A stretch of 64,000 bases of DNA from Scedosporium boydii. Lineage: Eukaryota > Ascomycota > Sordariomycetes > Microascales > Microascaceae. The notes beneath the pieces were generated by a model. The model saw only the letters and a list, made by a program, of their open reading frames with translations, searched no databases and had not been told where the DNA came from. Shown in pieces: positions 12,825-25,007 of this stretch; within the stretch, counting starts at the first letter, position 1; the number at the start of each line of letters is the position of its first letter. The stretch spans positions 47,517 through 111,516 of the forward strand of contig NJFT01000132.1 of assembly GCA_002221725.1 (NCBI GenBank). Reading direction: 5' to 3'. The position numbers were made by a program, and so were the translations under genes.

Positions 12825-13741
12825 ATGTCTGTCGATCGAGTCCTCAAGGGGGCTTGCCATTGTGGCCGCTTTGGCTATTATGTTGTGATGCCCGAGGAGC
12901 ATGAATTGGCCAAGGTCATATTCAGCACTGATCCTGTACACCGTAAGAATCGCGATTCACTGCTGCTCTTTCTTCATAGCTGCCCATTCTATTTTCTTCC
13001 TCCTCCTTCCCCTCGAAACCTCATGCTACTCAATCCCACACTTGGTCCAAGCCCACCTTAGTTAGCTTCCCTATTAACCACTTTCCTTCTTGCACAGAGG
13101 CCACAATGGCCAACCCCCTCTCTGCATACCTGCGCGTCCCCTTCATGTGGTACCGCAGCATCATCAATCCGCTCCACTCGTTCGAGACCGCGTCCATGAT
13201 CCGTCGCCGCTACGATTACCAGTTCGATGATTCCGACCTCGAGGGCCACCGCTACTTCTGCGGCCTTTGCGGTACTCCCATCGCGTACCACAGTGAGGAG
13301 CCGGAAGAGTCGGACTACATCATGATTACCCTGGGCAGCCTCGATCCTCAAGACCTCCGCGATCTTGAGGCCATGGGCCTCATTCCCACCGAGGAGAGCG
13401 TTGAATCCGGAATCTTTGCCGAGGCCGGCAAGCCCGCTGTCGCTGCGACTCCGGAGGCTACCGATACCTCAATTGACGACGCCCTCCAGATCCTCGCGGG
13501 CATCCCCTGGTTCGACTCGCTCGTTGAAGGCTCAATTCTCGGCAGGCTCACCCGTACTCCCAAGAGCGAGGTCGTCGTGCCACGCGATCACACCAAAGTC
13601 ATTATTCAATGGGAGATCACCGAATTCGAAGACGAGGAGTCCGAAGAGGTCAAGGACGTCGATGTCAAGACGGCGACGCTGTTTGGTAAGAGGAAACTCA
13701 GGGACTTTGTCGAAGAGATGGAGAAGGAGCTGGGATTCTAA
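12825..13741 (+). CDS. GFA/Mss4-like zinc-binding domain protein
   Basis: Two exons, 12825-12942 and 13098-13741 (155-nt intron, GTAAGA...GCACAG), 253 residues. The N-terminus has the CHCG signature of glutathione-dependent formaldehyde-activating (GFA) and Mss4-like domains. Exon 2 carries the fungal-family LRVPFMWYRS segment, the YFCGLCGTPIAY zinc knuckle, and an ITLGSLDPQDLRDLE stretch. The middle CxxC pair of classical GFA enzymes is absent, as in the fungal branch I recognise by this layout, so formaldehyde-activating activity should not be assumed. The C-terminal ~120 residues are acidic and helical. No signal peptide, so probably cytosolic. Joining at HQA restores the reading frame across the intron. 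Confidence 0.85.
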
Positions 13742-16700
13742 CTTGTTTTTTCCTTTGTGGTTTTCACCCATGTGCACTAGTTTTTTCCTAAGGGTTTGCA
13801 TGCCTCGGAGGCATTTTGGCCATGGTTGATCTTTTTTCGACTCGATTTTCTTTCTTTTCATCTTCCTTTTGTCAACGAGGCTTCAGGAATCGGCGTTCAG
13901 GTCATTTGCTGTATTTTTACTACATTTAAAGCCGACGTCTCATTTGTCGATACCGGCATAGAGTTCCATTTCTCTCCCTCTTTTCCGCTTGTTTCACGAC
14001 ATGACGGCCACATTTTCCAGTTGACTGTCCTTGGACCAGCTCGGCTCTGGGGTCATCCTCAACAAAGACGACAATAACTCTTTACCCCCCAAGGGGTTAC
14101 CTGGCTTACCTTTGGAGTTCCAACCGGTGGACATTCGGAACGGCTTTTCTTTCTTTTTTTTTCTTCTGTCATAGATCAGACGGCGATAGTCCAAGACATC
14201 GACGCTCACGCGAAACGACGATGGGTACAATAGGGGGAAACGTGGTTTTCAAGGCAACTTTGGTCTGTATATCTCTGGCGATATATAGCTTTCTTTCTTT
14301 TTCTTTTTAGAGTTGCAATAACGATGGTCAGCCACATAATGGAGTCCGAGGTGCCATGTTCGATAGGTTTGGGTTGTTTGCATGGCGACGGGTATGGACG
14401 TTATAAAAATGTTGCTGTTCCTGGCTCTTTTATGCGAGGAGTTCTCGTTCATCTGTAACACACTCGTTCAAGGGTAGTCTACTCAGGTGCGCATGACGGA
14501 ACATATCCTCCGTCGGCGTCCAGGCTTGGATGGGCTCACCCGTGTAGACAGCAACAGACGAGATACAACTTGAGGCAGAGCCCCAAGTGGGGTGACAGCA
14601 TGCACGATTCTAACAGCGCAGCCTGCATACACTTCTATATTGCCATAAGAGACAAGTACGGAGTAGGCAGGCAGCAAATTAGCCCGGACTAATATTATCC
14701 CCATACCCATTACATATAAGCCACACCCTCCGTTTTCCTCACACCAGTACAAGAATCTGTTTGTTTTCTTCTAGGACCAATGCCGCCAGCTTCTTGGTTC
14801 CCCCGAGGTTTGAGTGCACGGTGCCTCCTCCGAGCGGTGGGAGACTCCGGTACCAAACTTTCAACGGGCCTCGGAGGACTGGGATTGATGGATCTTTGGA
14901 TCCGACGGGAATCGACGGAGGAACCTGGATGTTTTGCTCCCCTGCCTATACCTCCACCATATACGCGTGTTTCAACGCTCGGTGCGGAATTACAGCGAGG
15001 CTTCGCATTTCGGACTCGTCTCCACGGGGATTAGGTCTATCCGGAGGCGAAGAGTAAGCAGAACCTCTCGCCAAAACTCCATCTCATCTCGCTTCGTGCT
15101 ATCAGAGTGGTGGAGATTCTTTTGTATGGGGTGGTTCCACCAGGCAACAACAGCTTCAAGATCTCGCTCGGTCGTATGTCCTCCCCGAGATATTCATGAT
15201 TGGCGAGGTGAGGCGGGTTGGGAAAAGGATGAGAGGGGTTGGATACGATAACGGGAGGAGGAGGGGCAGTTGTTATTATCGATATTAGATCAATTGAAGT
15301 CCGTCTTACCTGTAGGTACAGCATAAGTACCGGTCTGATGAGAGTCTCTTACAGCGATGGGCGCAGCGGACACTCGGGCCGGATGCCGGTACTTAGAGGT
15401 ACATCCGGTCTGGTGGGGGGAAAGCGGGGGAGGAGTGCAGCGGCGATATTGGAGGGTATCACGTACTTTGGGGGTTTATTGCTTGCGTTACAAAGCGGGC
15501 GGAACCCTGGTAGCTTAAGAGGGGTCACGCTGCATCTCTGTCAGTTGTTTGGGCGGATCTATATTTGTACGAATCGGTCAAGAGCTTGAACTTGTTTGGG
15601 ACTTGGGACTAATGTAGTAGGATTTGACAGCCATCAGCCATTGGAACCAAAATGGCAGCTTTCTGGAAAAGGAGGCATTGGGAGAAATGCGATGGATGGC
15701 TGGGTCATAAGAATCTGGGGTCAAACGCCACCACGATGTTTCCCTGCCCGTCTCCTGAACCCCAAGGAACCAAACGGGACCGGAAAAGAACATTAGAGAG
15801 AGAGCACAAGAGCACCCCCGTCTCCACGACTTTGGCAGTCTTGTTTGTGACGGAAGACACCATCGCGAGGTTGCATCAGTTGTCCCTTTGAACGTCCGAG
15901 CCGTCGCCGCAATCGTGCGCTCTCGCACAAAATATCTACGGAGTACCAAGTCCGGACAGGGTTGCCATTGGAGATGCCCGCCTAAGAGAAATTGATGTTC
16001 GTCCCGTGATGCTAGCCTGCATGATCGTGGGTGGCCGTGCTGGAGTTGTGCAGTTGTGCACTACTTATTTTCTAGAGTTGAGAGGATTAGGCTAGCTACT
16101 TGTAGGTCTCTTAATTGCTTCTCCGACTAGACAGAGCTCGATGGCATGGAGATATGGCTTTTACCCAGCTCTGCATTGTGAGAGCGAGACAAGATCTCTG
16201 CTTGAGGAGACAGCTCTGACAAGCTCAAACGTCTTTTTTGTTCCGAATCGTTGGGGTAAGCAAGTATTTGATCTCGTCCCGGTTTCCCCGAAGTGGAATG
16301 AGGGAATCTCGAGAACAGGAGCTTGGCCAGTCAACTTGGAGCGCCTCGGTCGACAATGAATCGTGGAACATTCAAGGGGAACAATGAAGTGGTCAAATCT
16401 TCGTGTTGTTGGTGTCCCCACATTTTTGTTGTCTCCGGTTATGCCGGTTGGGAAGGTGACATGAGCACAAATTGGACATAAAATAGACACAAATTATGCA
16501 CAATAAACATGCACAAACATTATACAATTAGCATAACTTGTGCAATTCAATTTCACAAGCCCATGCATGCGCACACCTGTTGCACTCGGCATAAACTTGG
16601 GTCGTGGCACTCTATCGATCCCTGTCCGCTGCATTCTCCCATTGGTCCCAATTCGCCCTCGCTTCCATCCATCAATCCTACTGCCAGGCTTCCGTCTAAA

Positions 16701-17575
16701 GTCCACATAAAATAGCTTCCTACAAGCAGACAGAGCCCATCCCGGGCTCAATCTTCCTCGCTTCTGCCCTTCTGTTCCCCTTTCGTTTGGGGCTCGCTCC
16801 TCCGCACTTCACCCGCGGACCCACGCCACTGGTCATTGATGCCACTCGCCGCAAAACCTCCCATCAAACACGAACACACACATGACAAGCCCACACAAGG
16901 ATTCCCCAATCCAAGGAACGGGAACGGCCCAGCTCTCACCAAGTACAATGTCGCTGTCCTTTCGGTCACGACGGTCCGATACGCGATACACTTGCACAAT
17001 TTTGAATAAACACAACTCTTGTGCTATGCTTATCATGTCTTATTCACGTCTTGTGCTCTTATGCGTATTTTTATGAACGAAATGTGCGAGGCGGACGCCG
17101 TTCCGAAATATCGAGACCCCCTCCCCTCCTCCTCCTTCTCCTCTGACCTCGTCACTTTGCTCCCTTTGTCAAGACGGGCAACGGGCATTGAGTCCGGCTG
17201 GGCATACGAAGCAGGGAAAGGAGGAAGGAGTGTCATCCCATCTGTTCCGCCCCCCTGGGCATGTCTAATTGTAGTTTTGTAGTCCTGGAGATGGGTAAAA
17301 GATCGAGCAGGGCGGTCCACGGTCTAAATTATATATATAAAGACGTGATGCTTCCGCCCACCCTCCCCGGTCCTGTTGATCTCTTCTTTTTACTTTTCGT
17401 TTTTCATCCTCCTTCTATCCATTCTTCTTGCTTGTACGATCCTGTTCCTGTCTTGTAAGGAAACTTGATATACGCAAGACTTAGTGTAGTTCTAAACACA
17501 CTTCAACAAGAACATCGACATACCACTCGCCCACCTCCAAAACTCTCCTAAGTCTCCATCTCTAAACCTTCAAAA
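13742..17575. other. Intergenic region
   Basis: About 3.8 kb without a supportable gene. It contains TACGGAGTA words at 14657 and 15937, pyrimidine tracts, and the promoter/leader of the beta-glucosidase gene, with a TATATATAA-like stretch near 17331. Confidence 0.55.
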
Positions 17576-19483
17576 ATGTCTCTTCCCAAGGATTTCCTCT
17601 GGGGTTTCGCCACCGCCGCGTATGTATCATGAACCCTGTTACCCCAGATTTTTTTGCCCAAATACATTTCCCCATCAAGCCACTTCCGTTTCATCCACTC
17701 GCTGCCTTTCCACCCCCGCCTTGCATCACCGACCGACAGGTCCACCCTCACGCATGCCACAATTGCACCTTCGGAAGGCTACTCGGGGAGAGGCGTTGGC
17801 GAATCAAATCGGCGCCGGCCTCTTCCCCTCCGGCCGTCGGACCTAGTCACTTAGCTACACATTGTTTTTCTGAACGCCGCTGTCGATTTCGCCCAACAGG
17901 AGACTCTCGTTTTCTAGGGCAAATTACTCTGGTGTTTTTTTTAAAACCTTCTCTTTGGAAATTTTGTGTTGTTTATGCCTATGTGCATTTTCCTTGTTCC
18001 TAGCTTCCCCCACCCCGCCCTCCGCATCTCCGGCCCGGCCTGCCTAGCCCGAGACTAAAACCCAACTAACACTTTTTCGTCTCCCCCACACTCTAGTTAC
18101 CAAATCGAAGGCGCCAGTGAAAAAGACGGCCGCGGCCCCTCCATCTGGGACACATTCTGCGCCATCCCCGGCAAGATCGCCGACGGCAGCTCCGGCGCCG
18201 TAGCCTGCGACTCGTACAACCGCGCCGGCGAGGACATCGCCCTCCTCAAGGAGCTCGGCGCCTCCGCCTACCGATTCTCCATCTCGTGGAGCCGAATCAT
18301 CCCTCTCGGCGGCCGGAACGACCCCGTTAACCAGGCGGGTATCGACCATTACGTCAAGTTCGTCGATGACCTCACCGACGCCGGCATCACGCCCTTCGTG
18401 ACCCTGTTCCATTGGGATCTACCCGATGGTTTGGATAAGCGATATGGTGGGCTTCTTAACCGTGAGGAGTTCCCTCTTGATTTCGAGCACTATGCCCGGA
18501 CCGTGTTCAAGGCTCTTCCCAAGGTGAAGCACTGGATCACTTTCAACGAGCCGTGGTGCTCTGCCATCCTCGGTTACAACACCGGTTTCTTTGCCCCCGG
18601 ACATACATCGGACCGCTCCAAGTCCGCCGTCGGCGACTCGGCCCGCGAGCCCTGGATTGCGGGACACAACATGCTCGTCGCCCACGGCCGAGCCGTCAAG
18701 GCCTACCGCGAGGAGTTCAAGCCCACCAACGGCGGGGAGATCGGCATCACCCTGAACGGCGACGCCACGTACCCGTGGGACCCCGAGGATCCCGAGGACG
18801 TGGCGGCGTGCGACCGCAAGATCGAGTTCGCCATCTCGTGGTTCGCTGACCCCATCTACTTCGGGAAGTACCCGGATTCGATGCTCGCCCAGCTCGGTGA
18901 CCGTCTGCCCACTTTCACGGACGAGGAACGCGCTCTCGTGCAGGGTTCCAATGACTTCTACGGCATGAACCACTATACGGCTAACTACATCAAGCACAAG
19001 ACGGACGCGCCCCCCGAGGATGATTTTCTCGGGAATCTCGAGACGTTGTTCGAGTCCAAGAACGGTGACTGCATCGGTCCTGAGACTCAGTCCTTCTGGC
19101 TCCGTCCTAACCCCCAGGGCTTCCGCGATCTGCTCAACTGGCTCTCCAAGCGCTATGGTCGTCCCAAGATCTACGTCACTGAGAACGGCACGTCGATCAA
19201 GGGCGAGAACGACTTACCTAGGGAGCAGATCCTCCAGGATGACTTCCGCGTCGAGTACTTCGACACCTACGCCAAGGCCATGGCGGATGCCTACGAGAAG
19301 GACGGCGTCGATGTCAGGGGTTATATGGCCTGGTCGCTTCTTGACAACTTCGAATGGGCTGAGGGATACGAGACAAGGTTCGGAGTTACATTTGTGGACT
19401 ACTTAAACGGCCAGAAGAGATATCCGAAGAAGAGTGCCAGGTCTTTGAAGCCGTTGTTCGATTCTTTAATAAAGAAGGATTAA
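17576..19483 (+). CDS. Intracellular GH1 beta-glucosidase
   Basis: Two exons, 17576-17619 and 18097-19483, giving 476 residues, the normal GH1 length. The start MSLPKDFLWGFATAAYQIEG is the classic GH1 N-terminus; it is split by an unusually long 477-nt intron with a CTAAC branch site. The acid/base glutamate is E166 in the TFNEP motif and the nucleophile is E377 in YVTENG; FHWDLP, WSRI and WSLLDNFEW substrate-binding motifs are also present. GH1 beta-glucosidases hydrolyse cellobiose and other beta-glucosides by a retaining mechanism. There is no signal peptide, so it should act in the cytosol like Trichoderma Cel1A/BGL2, on imported cellobiose and in making cellulase inducers by transglycosylation (established for the family). 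Confidence 0.95.
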
Positions 19484-19938
19484 GAGTAGGTTTTTGTCTT
19501 TTCCTGCGGCGGAGGGATTCTGAATTAGTGGCAAGGTCAAATATATGACTCATGAGAGCAGAATGATACATGTTTTGGAAATTGCGAATATTTTCCTGGA
19601 TTTATTTGCTGTCAAAATGTGACGTGTTGGTGAACTCGCGATATTCAAGTCGTTGGATGCTCCGACTGCGTACCTTCCACTTTGGGGCTCCGGCCCCACT
19701 CGGATGCGCGGAGCCGCGATGTACCTGTGCAAAGTGTGAACACAACCAACCAGGCTGAGCACAGAAGACCCATTTAAGCATCAAGCGCTCAAGCGCGCGC
19801 ATGAGATTGAACGTTCGCTGCCCATGTATAAATTCTAGTGCGTCCCTGTTTAGGCTTTTATTTGTGGGATCGTAGGCTGGCGACTTGAAATTTCCCGTCC
19901 TCGCCCCTCCCAGGCGCTACTCATCTTGGAACGGTCAT
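19484..19938. other. Convergent intergenic region
   Basis: Probable shared 3' UTR space between the beta-glucosidase gene and the convergent gene on the minus strand. No other feature seen. Confidence 0.6.
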
Positions 19939-20872
19939 CTACTCTCCGGTACCTTCTTCCCCAAGCGCACTTCCCCCAGCATCACCACTTCCGCTCTGCG
20001 GCGCTTTAGAAGTTTCCAAAGCAATTCTCGCCCTCTCAGCTTGTCTGGCTTTGATTTCCACTATCCGCATATCTCGCTTTGGCAGTGAGGCTACTGCATC
20101 ATCGACGTTTAGTGATCCCTCTTTTACTCTCCGCCATAGCGAAAAGAACTTGATCTTGCTTCTGGGCAGTAGCATCAGACGAAAGTATTGGATGAAGAAT
20201 TTAGTCGCTGCTGGTAGCTGGGAGTAGCGTTCAGAGGGTAAGAGAGTGAGGACTCTGGAGTATTCTGATTTAATGTAGAGATTGAGATTGGAATTTAGGC
20301 CGGAGTCGGTTAAGCGTTGAACGATAACGATGGTTTCGATCAATGCTAAAATTGAAAACTTAGTGATACAACTCATTAAGTGGACGGAATAGGGATATTT
20401 ACTTACCATCTAAATACGGCTCAAGGCGTGGAAACCGACACCTAGGCCCGGGAAAAAGAAGAGTGTTCGAAAAGAAAGATGGTCTATCGAGGTCCAAGTG
20501 CCAAAGAGAAGAAGGGATGAGTAGAATTCCTATGGTATCTGTCCTTGGTGATGGACGCCGCAGCCGATATCCGGGCCAGCCAGAACTGCAATCTTTCGCT
20601 GGTCTGAGTGATCTGAATCGGAGGTCGTTTTGAGCTTCTTCCGAGTAGCCGTGTTCAAGCAGCTTTTCGAAAGCGGACTGGAGCGCATCACCGGCGACGG
20701 CGATGTAGATGTCGCTGATCACTAGATCTGAGCCGTTGACAACTGTAGCTAGGTCTCCGACGATGCAGGCTCGATACCCGTGTTTCTCGAGAATTTCTGC
20801 GGCTAAGATCTCTTCTGACAGGTCCTCGGACTGTCCTAGTCGTTCTAGGTTCCAGGTGACGGGAAACTCCAT
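19939..20872 (-). CDS. Hypothetical protein, nucleotidyltransferase-like N-terminus
   Basis: Two exons on the minus strand, 20872-20407 and 20345-19939 (61-nt intron, GTAAGT, CACTAAG, TTTTAG), 290 residues. I do not recognise the family with certainty. Residues 23-70 (a helix with EILEKHGYRACIVGD, then VVNGSDLVISDIYIAV) resemble the start of a nucleotidyltransferase-like fold, in which a G-x..SD-x-D/Y core follows a short helix, but a full catalytic Asp pair is not evident. The C-terminal part is basic and helical and ends in a disordered Gly/Ser/Ala tail. Similar lineage-specific proteins are common in filamentous fungi. No signal peptide or membrane segment. Convergent with the GH1 gene. 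Confidence 0.65.
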
Positions 20873-21862
20873 GAGTGCAGGGATGGGTTGATGAAGAACG
20901 CGGCACAGAATGGCCGGTGGCTGGATGCAAGGTTGATGGAGGGTGGAATGGATTTCAAATTTGAAATGGATTACAGATATATGGAGAAGCGACAGAGTAA
21001 CTCAAAAAGGTCATTGATGGGCTGAATCTTGGATTGTTGGTTCAATATTCCTTTCAGTGATTTACGATCCCTCTCAAAACAAACTTCACATGACTCTCCA
21101 TGTTTACACCCCAAAGAAAATCCTTTTCCATTAAAGAAGAAGAAGAAACAGAAATAAGGAAGGCACTGGCGTAAAACCAATTCAATTTGGCAAACCGTGT
21201 CGAGATTCGCTTCACAATAAGATGAGAATTATATTTGATTCTCAGCTCAATGAAACAGACTGGAAAGAACAGAAAACAAAGCGGTGAATTACATTCCATC
21301 ACCCTGCGGATGTCTCGGGCTACTACCACCTTAGGACAGACGGATTCTTGTCCTAAAATTGTACAGGAAAAGAGCCGAAATGTATCAATGATTCTTCAAC
21401 GTTGAAGTTTAATCATCCCGCCCATCTCACTAGTTTCGGCCCGAAATTGAACAATTGAAAATTCATTGTTGCTTCCCCGCGCCCGGCGTTTGTCCACTTG
21501 GTTTTTCCCTTGCCTTTCCCGACGGATTCTGAGGGAAGATTGAACGGACACGGGATTGAGCTACCGGCGTGGAATTGGGTCGTCGGGACCGGGATTCGGC
21601 GTGGCCGGGTCCGGCATTGAGGTCTCCGCGTCTGTACACAGAAAGACTGAATTCCGTTTTTGGCTTGACTTGTGTGAATTAGTGGCGGCATGGTCTTGCC
21701 TGGTGCTGAGCACGACGTCGGTGGATTGTTCCAGAAACTCAACTGTTTTCTTTATTACCTTTGTCTCAATCCTCGAGTCAATCCTTACCTCTCATCCGTG
21801 CTCAAACTCATTCCCATTTCTTTTTTCAGTTATATATTTTATATTCTCGAGTGAACGCGAAA
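20873..21862. other. Divergent intergenic region
   Basis: About 1 kb between two divergently transcribed genes; should hold both promoters. AT-rich, no gene seen. The 5' leader of the right-hand gene is pyrimidine-rich. Confidence 0.6.
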
Positions 21863-23207
21863 ATGGCCGCAGATATGCTCGCCGTCACGGCTCCGACCTA
21901 CTGCGACCCATCCCGTTATGAGCTCTCTACTATATCGCGACCAGGAATCACAGAGCCGACGGATGTAATTATACAGGTTCATGCAGCGAGCATCAATCCT
22001 GTGGATGTGAAGAAGGCGGACGGGGTGTTTAAGCTGGCAGTAAAGGAGCAGTGAGTAACCTCAATTTCACCTCTTCGGGAGAAACGTTTTGAGGCTGATG
22101 TCTGCAATGCAAAGATTCCCATACCAAATTGGATATGACGCTGCAGGTGTAGTTACAGAGATTGGGGATGGAGTTAAGAAATTCAAAGTTGGGGACGAGG
22201 TTTACACGCGATTGCCCGAGGTTGGTAGAGGTAATATCTAGTCCCATTTCCGTCCTGTGTGACATCATCATCGTGACTGACACTTTGGGTAGGTTCATGG
22301 GGTGAATATGTTAAATGCGCCGAGTCCTATGTTGCCCTCAAGCCCAAGAATCTCTCATTCTCTGAAGCCGCCTCGCTTCCGCTTGCTGGCGTCACGGCGC
22401 TGCAAATCTTGCGACAGTACAAGGGATCGCTTGAGGGTAAAACCGTCTTTATACCCGCCGGTTGTAAGTTACAGCCTCAACTGCTCCCACTTTCGATGAT
22501 TAAAGGGTGAGAGGGTGCTGATACGCTGAGTTTCTTTCTTAGTGAGCGGCACGGGTGCATTTGCGTGTCAACTAGCCAAAAACGTCTTCCATGCTGGCAA
22601 AGTTATCACTACAGTTTCTAGGTCCAAGATTCCAAAGGTTCCCGAACTCCTCGGCCAAGGCGTAGTAGATCAGGGTATGCATCTTATTCCTCTTCCTTAT
22701 TATCCCTTCATTTGTTGACCTAACCCCACCAGTTATCGACTACACGAAAGACGACCCCACAGACGTTATCCCCCTACGGTCTGTCGACTTTCTCTTTGAT
22801 ACCACCGGGCAGGCCATGCAACTCCTTTCTCTCATGGTCCCTTCCACCAGCCTCATTGTCTCCATCTCCACGAAACCCTCTGCGACAACCCTCCAAGGAT
22901 CGAGTGTCATGAAGCGGCCTGACAACCCTCGTATCCCGCTGTTCGGGCGCTGTTCCTCGATGCGGGCGATACGGCGCGTAAGTTGCGAGCCCGGCGCTGG
23001 GGCGTGGAGTATATGTACTGGTTCTTGGACCCGAATGGCGAAGACTTAGATACTCTGACGGGATATGTGGAGGAAGGGAAGTTGGTGCCCGTGGTGGGTG
23101 CGACTGTGGACCTGAGGGACATCGAAAAGGTGCGAGAGGCGTGTATGGTAGTTTATAACGGAAAGGGCGGATTGGGGAAGACAGTCTTTGAGGTTATCCG
23201 GGAGTAG
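21863..23207 (+). CDS. MDR-family zinc-independent oxidoreductase (quinone-oxidoreductase-like), frameshifted
   Basis: Five exons: 21863-22050, 22115-22230, 22293-22463, 22543-22674, 22733-23207, all with normal splice signals. The product has the medium-chain dehydrogenase/reductase plan: N-terminal GroES-like part ([27 protein letters not shown]), SLPLAGVTA, and a Rossmann nucleotide-binding motif split by intron 3 ([12 protein letters not shown]). No catalytic-zinc cysteine/histidine set is seen, so it should be an NADPH-dependent enone/quinone reductase type. In the last exon the conserved frame runs to about residue PRIP near 22938 and resumes one base back ([11 protein letters not shown] onwards) to the stop at 23207. 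A single lost C in the CCC run 22936-22938 would explain this: either a sequencing error or a real inactivating frameshift. No alternative intron fits. Confidence 0.8.
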
Positions 23208-23630
23208 ACAAAGCTCAAGGGAATGTTATTGAGCTTTGAATGAGCAAGATCTCGTCCATGTCGAGATGTGCCGCGGATGCCGACTGGCCTAAGAGATCAA
23301 CTGATGTTTGTGTGGTTGTACAGTGGCAACCAGAACATAATACCATGCACCATGCACCATGGTGGAATGTCGGTCTTGTGGCCGATGGCCTTCGGTAAGA
23401 TACTCACGCCAGATTCGGACGACGCGGCCAACTGCGTTCCTGCCTTCCTCTCCTTTCTTGTGTTTTTTTATACTTCCCCACTCTTTCCTCTTCCCGTCTT
23501 TTTCGTGCGGTTATTGAGATGCTGGCTTATTGACTTACTCAGATCTCTGCTTGCTTAATTCTGGAAACAGGTGGGAGCGGAATGGTTGATACTCACTGTC
23601 CGGAAGTATGATCTGAACCGCCTGTGGAAT
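23208..23630. other. Intergenic region
   Basis: 3' flank of the oxidoreductase gene. It contains a short ACCATGC tandem repeat (23342-23361). No gene seen. Confidence 0.55.
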
Positions 23631-23942
23631 CTAAGCGGCACTTAGTCGATCTCTGTTTCCGTGCCTGCTTGCTTCTCTCGTCGGGAGACGGCCATCTTTT
23701 ACAGCTTCATCATTGATAGACTGTGCACTATGGAGGGCTCGGTCCCACATAGCATGGGCCTCCCAATGGCCAACAAGAGACATAAACGGTGGTCCATCTT
23801 TATGCTTCTGGAAGCAGTGTGTTCTTAGAAGTGCCCGGTCTGTCGTTTTGTATCCCGGTATATCTGATAGACATACAGGGCATTTTGTCGAGATAGTGAC
23901 ATGACTAGCGACATGAACTTTTAGATCAGATCGATGATCCAA
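23631..23942 (-). CDS. Zinc-finger-like fragment, hypothetical
   Basis: Minus-strand open frame of about 100 codons without a clear ATG; the first codon is TTG, so an upstream exon is needed or this is a remnant. The translation is coherent: a basic helix (SDLKVHVASHV), a CPVC pair and a later RTHCFQKH, which together look like an imperfect C2H2 finger (C-x2-C-x17-H-x4-H), then a Trp/His-rich helix. The linker between the Cys and His pairs is longer than the usual 12 residues. Low certainty; possibly the 3' part of a decayed gene. Confidence 0.25.
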   Translation of the reverse strand: MDHRSDLKVHVASHVTISTKCPVCLSDIPGYKTTDRALLRTHCFQKHKDGPPFMSLVGHWEAHAMWDRALHSAQSINDEAVKDGRLPTREASRHGNRDRLSAA

Positions 23943-24228
23943 ACCGTATGTGCTTCTGTCACAGTCTTTGTGCGGACAGGCCGTCTGCTCCTTGGTTTTC
24001 GGTTAGCATTTGTCCTCGTGCTTGACGATCCTGGGCTTCTCGTATGTTGTATACGGCTTGGGACATCCCCGGTCTTTGTTCTTACAGAACACAACATGAA
24101 AGCTTGGTGTATCCCTTGAATTCCCAGCCCTTGGACCCTCCTTCCCCTTATTATATATGCATCGGTATTGATGGCCGAGTATTTTCGTATAAACCGTATC
24201 AAAATGTGGTCAAGTTGTACGTTTTCCT

Positions 24229-24537
24229 TTAGCGGGTCCGATTCGGCAGTGGCACGGGAATCCGTCTCAGGAGATTGGCTTCGATTCTGTCGAGTTCGCC
24301 CTTCTTCGTCCGCAATGCCTGATATTTCCACGCGTACTTAGAGATGTTGAGGCTAGAGCTCAGGCAGGGTTTGAAAGGGTCAATATTTCTCTCGTCCTCG
24401 GCCCACTCGAGTTTTTCTTTCAAAGGCAGCCCTCGACCTGTCCCCTCCCGTGCTCTTGCCGGTTGCGGTACGATTCCATCATTCCGACTCCCTTCTCCAT
24501 TCCATTCCTGTTTCATTCCCTCCTTCCGCAGAACCAT
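24229..24537 (-). CDS. Hypothetical small protein
   Basis: Complete ATG-to-TAA frame of 102 codons on the minus strand. The translation is hydrophilic and partly helical (a Glu/Lys-rich N-terminus, then a KYAWKYQALRTKKGELDRIE helix), more protein-like than other chance ORFs nearby. No family recognised. It overlaps another open frame on the same strand and may be a remnant of a larger gene that also included the zinc-finger-like fragment at 23631. Confidence 0.25.
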   Translation of the reverse strand: MVLRKEGMKQEWNGEGSRNDGIVPQPARAREGTGRGLPLKEKLEWAEDERNIDPFKPCLSSSLNISKYAWKYQALRTKKGELDRIEANLLRRIPVPLPNRTR

Positions 24538-24994
24538 AGCTCCCTCCTTCCTTCATCCCCTAGCATGTGTTCCGAAGGCTAGTTCATGGCTTCTTCTTTC
24601 GTTCCGAGACCATGATTCATTCATTTGGCAACATCACAGGCTCACATCTTCATACATCTGGCTACGCCGGAATTTTCTTTTCTATTGCAGACTCATCGCT
24701 CTCTAGCATGTGCGCCCAGCCAGCGTACCCGCAGCTTCCATTATCGTTCTCTTAACATCGTAGCCTTCCAAATTCATCCCAATTCCCTCCCCATCTCACG
24801 GGCTCGTTCCTTCTCTCGTTGCCCGATTCTTGCACCACTTCTGTACTGCTATATTACACTACTCGATTTCTCCGTCTGTCCTTCCCCATAGAAAGGGATA
24901 CGATTCGCAGTTCAACACGTATTCTTCCTCTACTCCTTCCTCAACTTCCTACTCGCTCCTGACTCATCCCTCCTCTACGCCTCCACCATCAAAC

Positions 24995-25003
24995 TATAAA
25001 AGG
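24995..25003 (+). promoter_or_regulatory. TATA-box-like TATAAAAGG
   Basis: Good TATA consensus in a pyrimidine-rich leader, just upstream of a diverged direct repeat and the coding-like remnant beginning near 25231. Confidence 0.4.
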
Positions 25004-25007
25004 AGGC

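Noticed and set aside
17629..18003. 124-codon frame inside the GH1 intron
   Set aside because: It lies wholly within an intron fixed by conserved flanking exons and has no domain.
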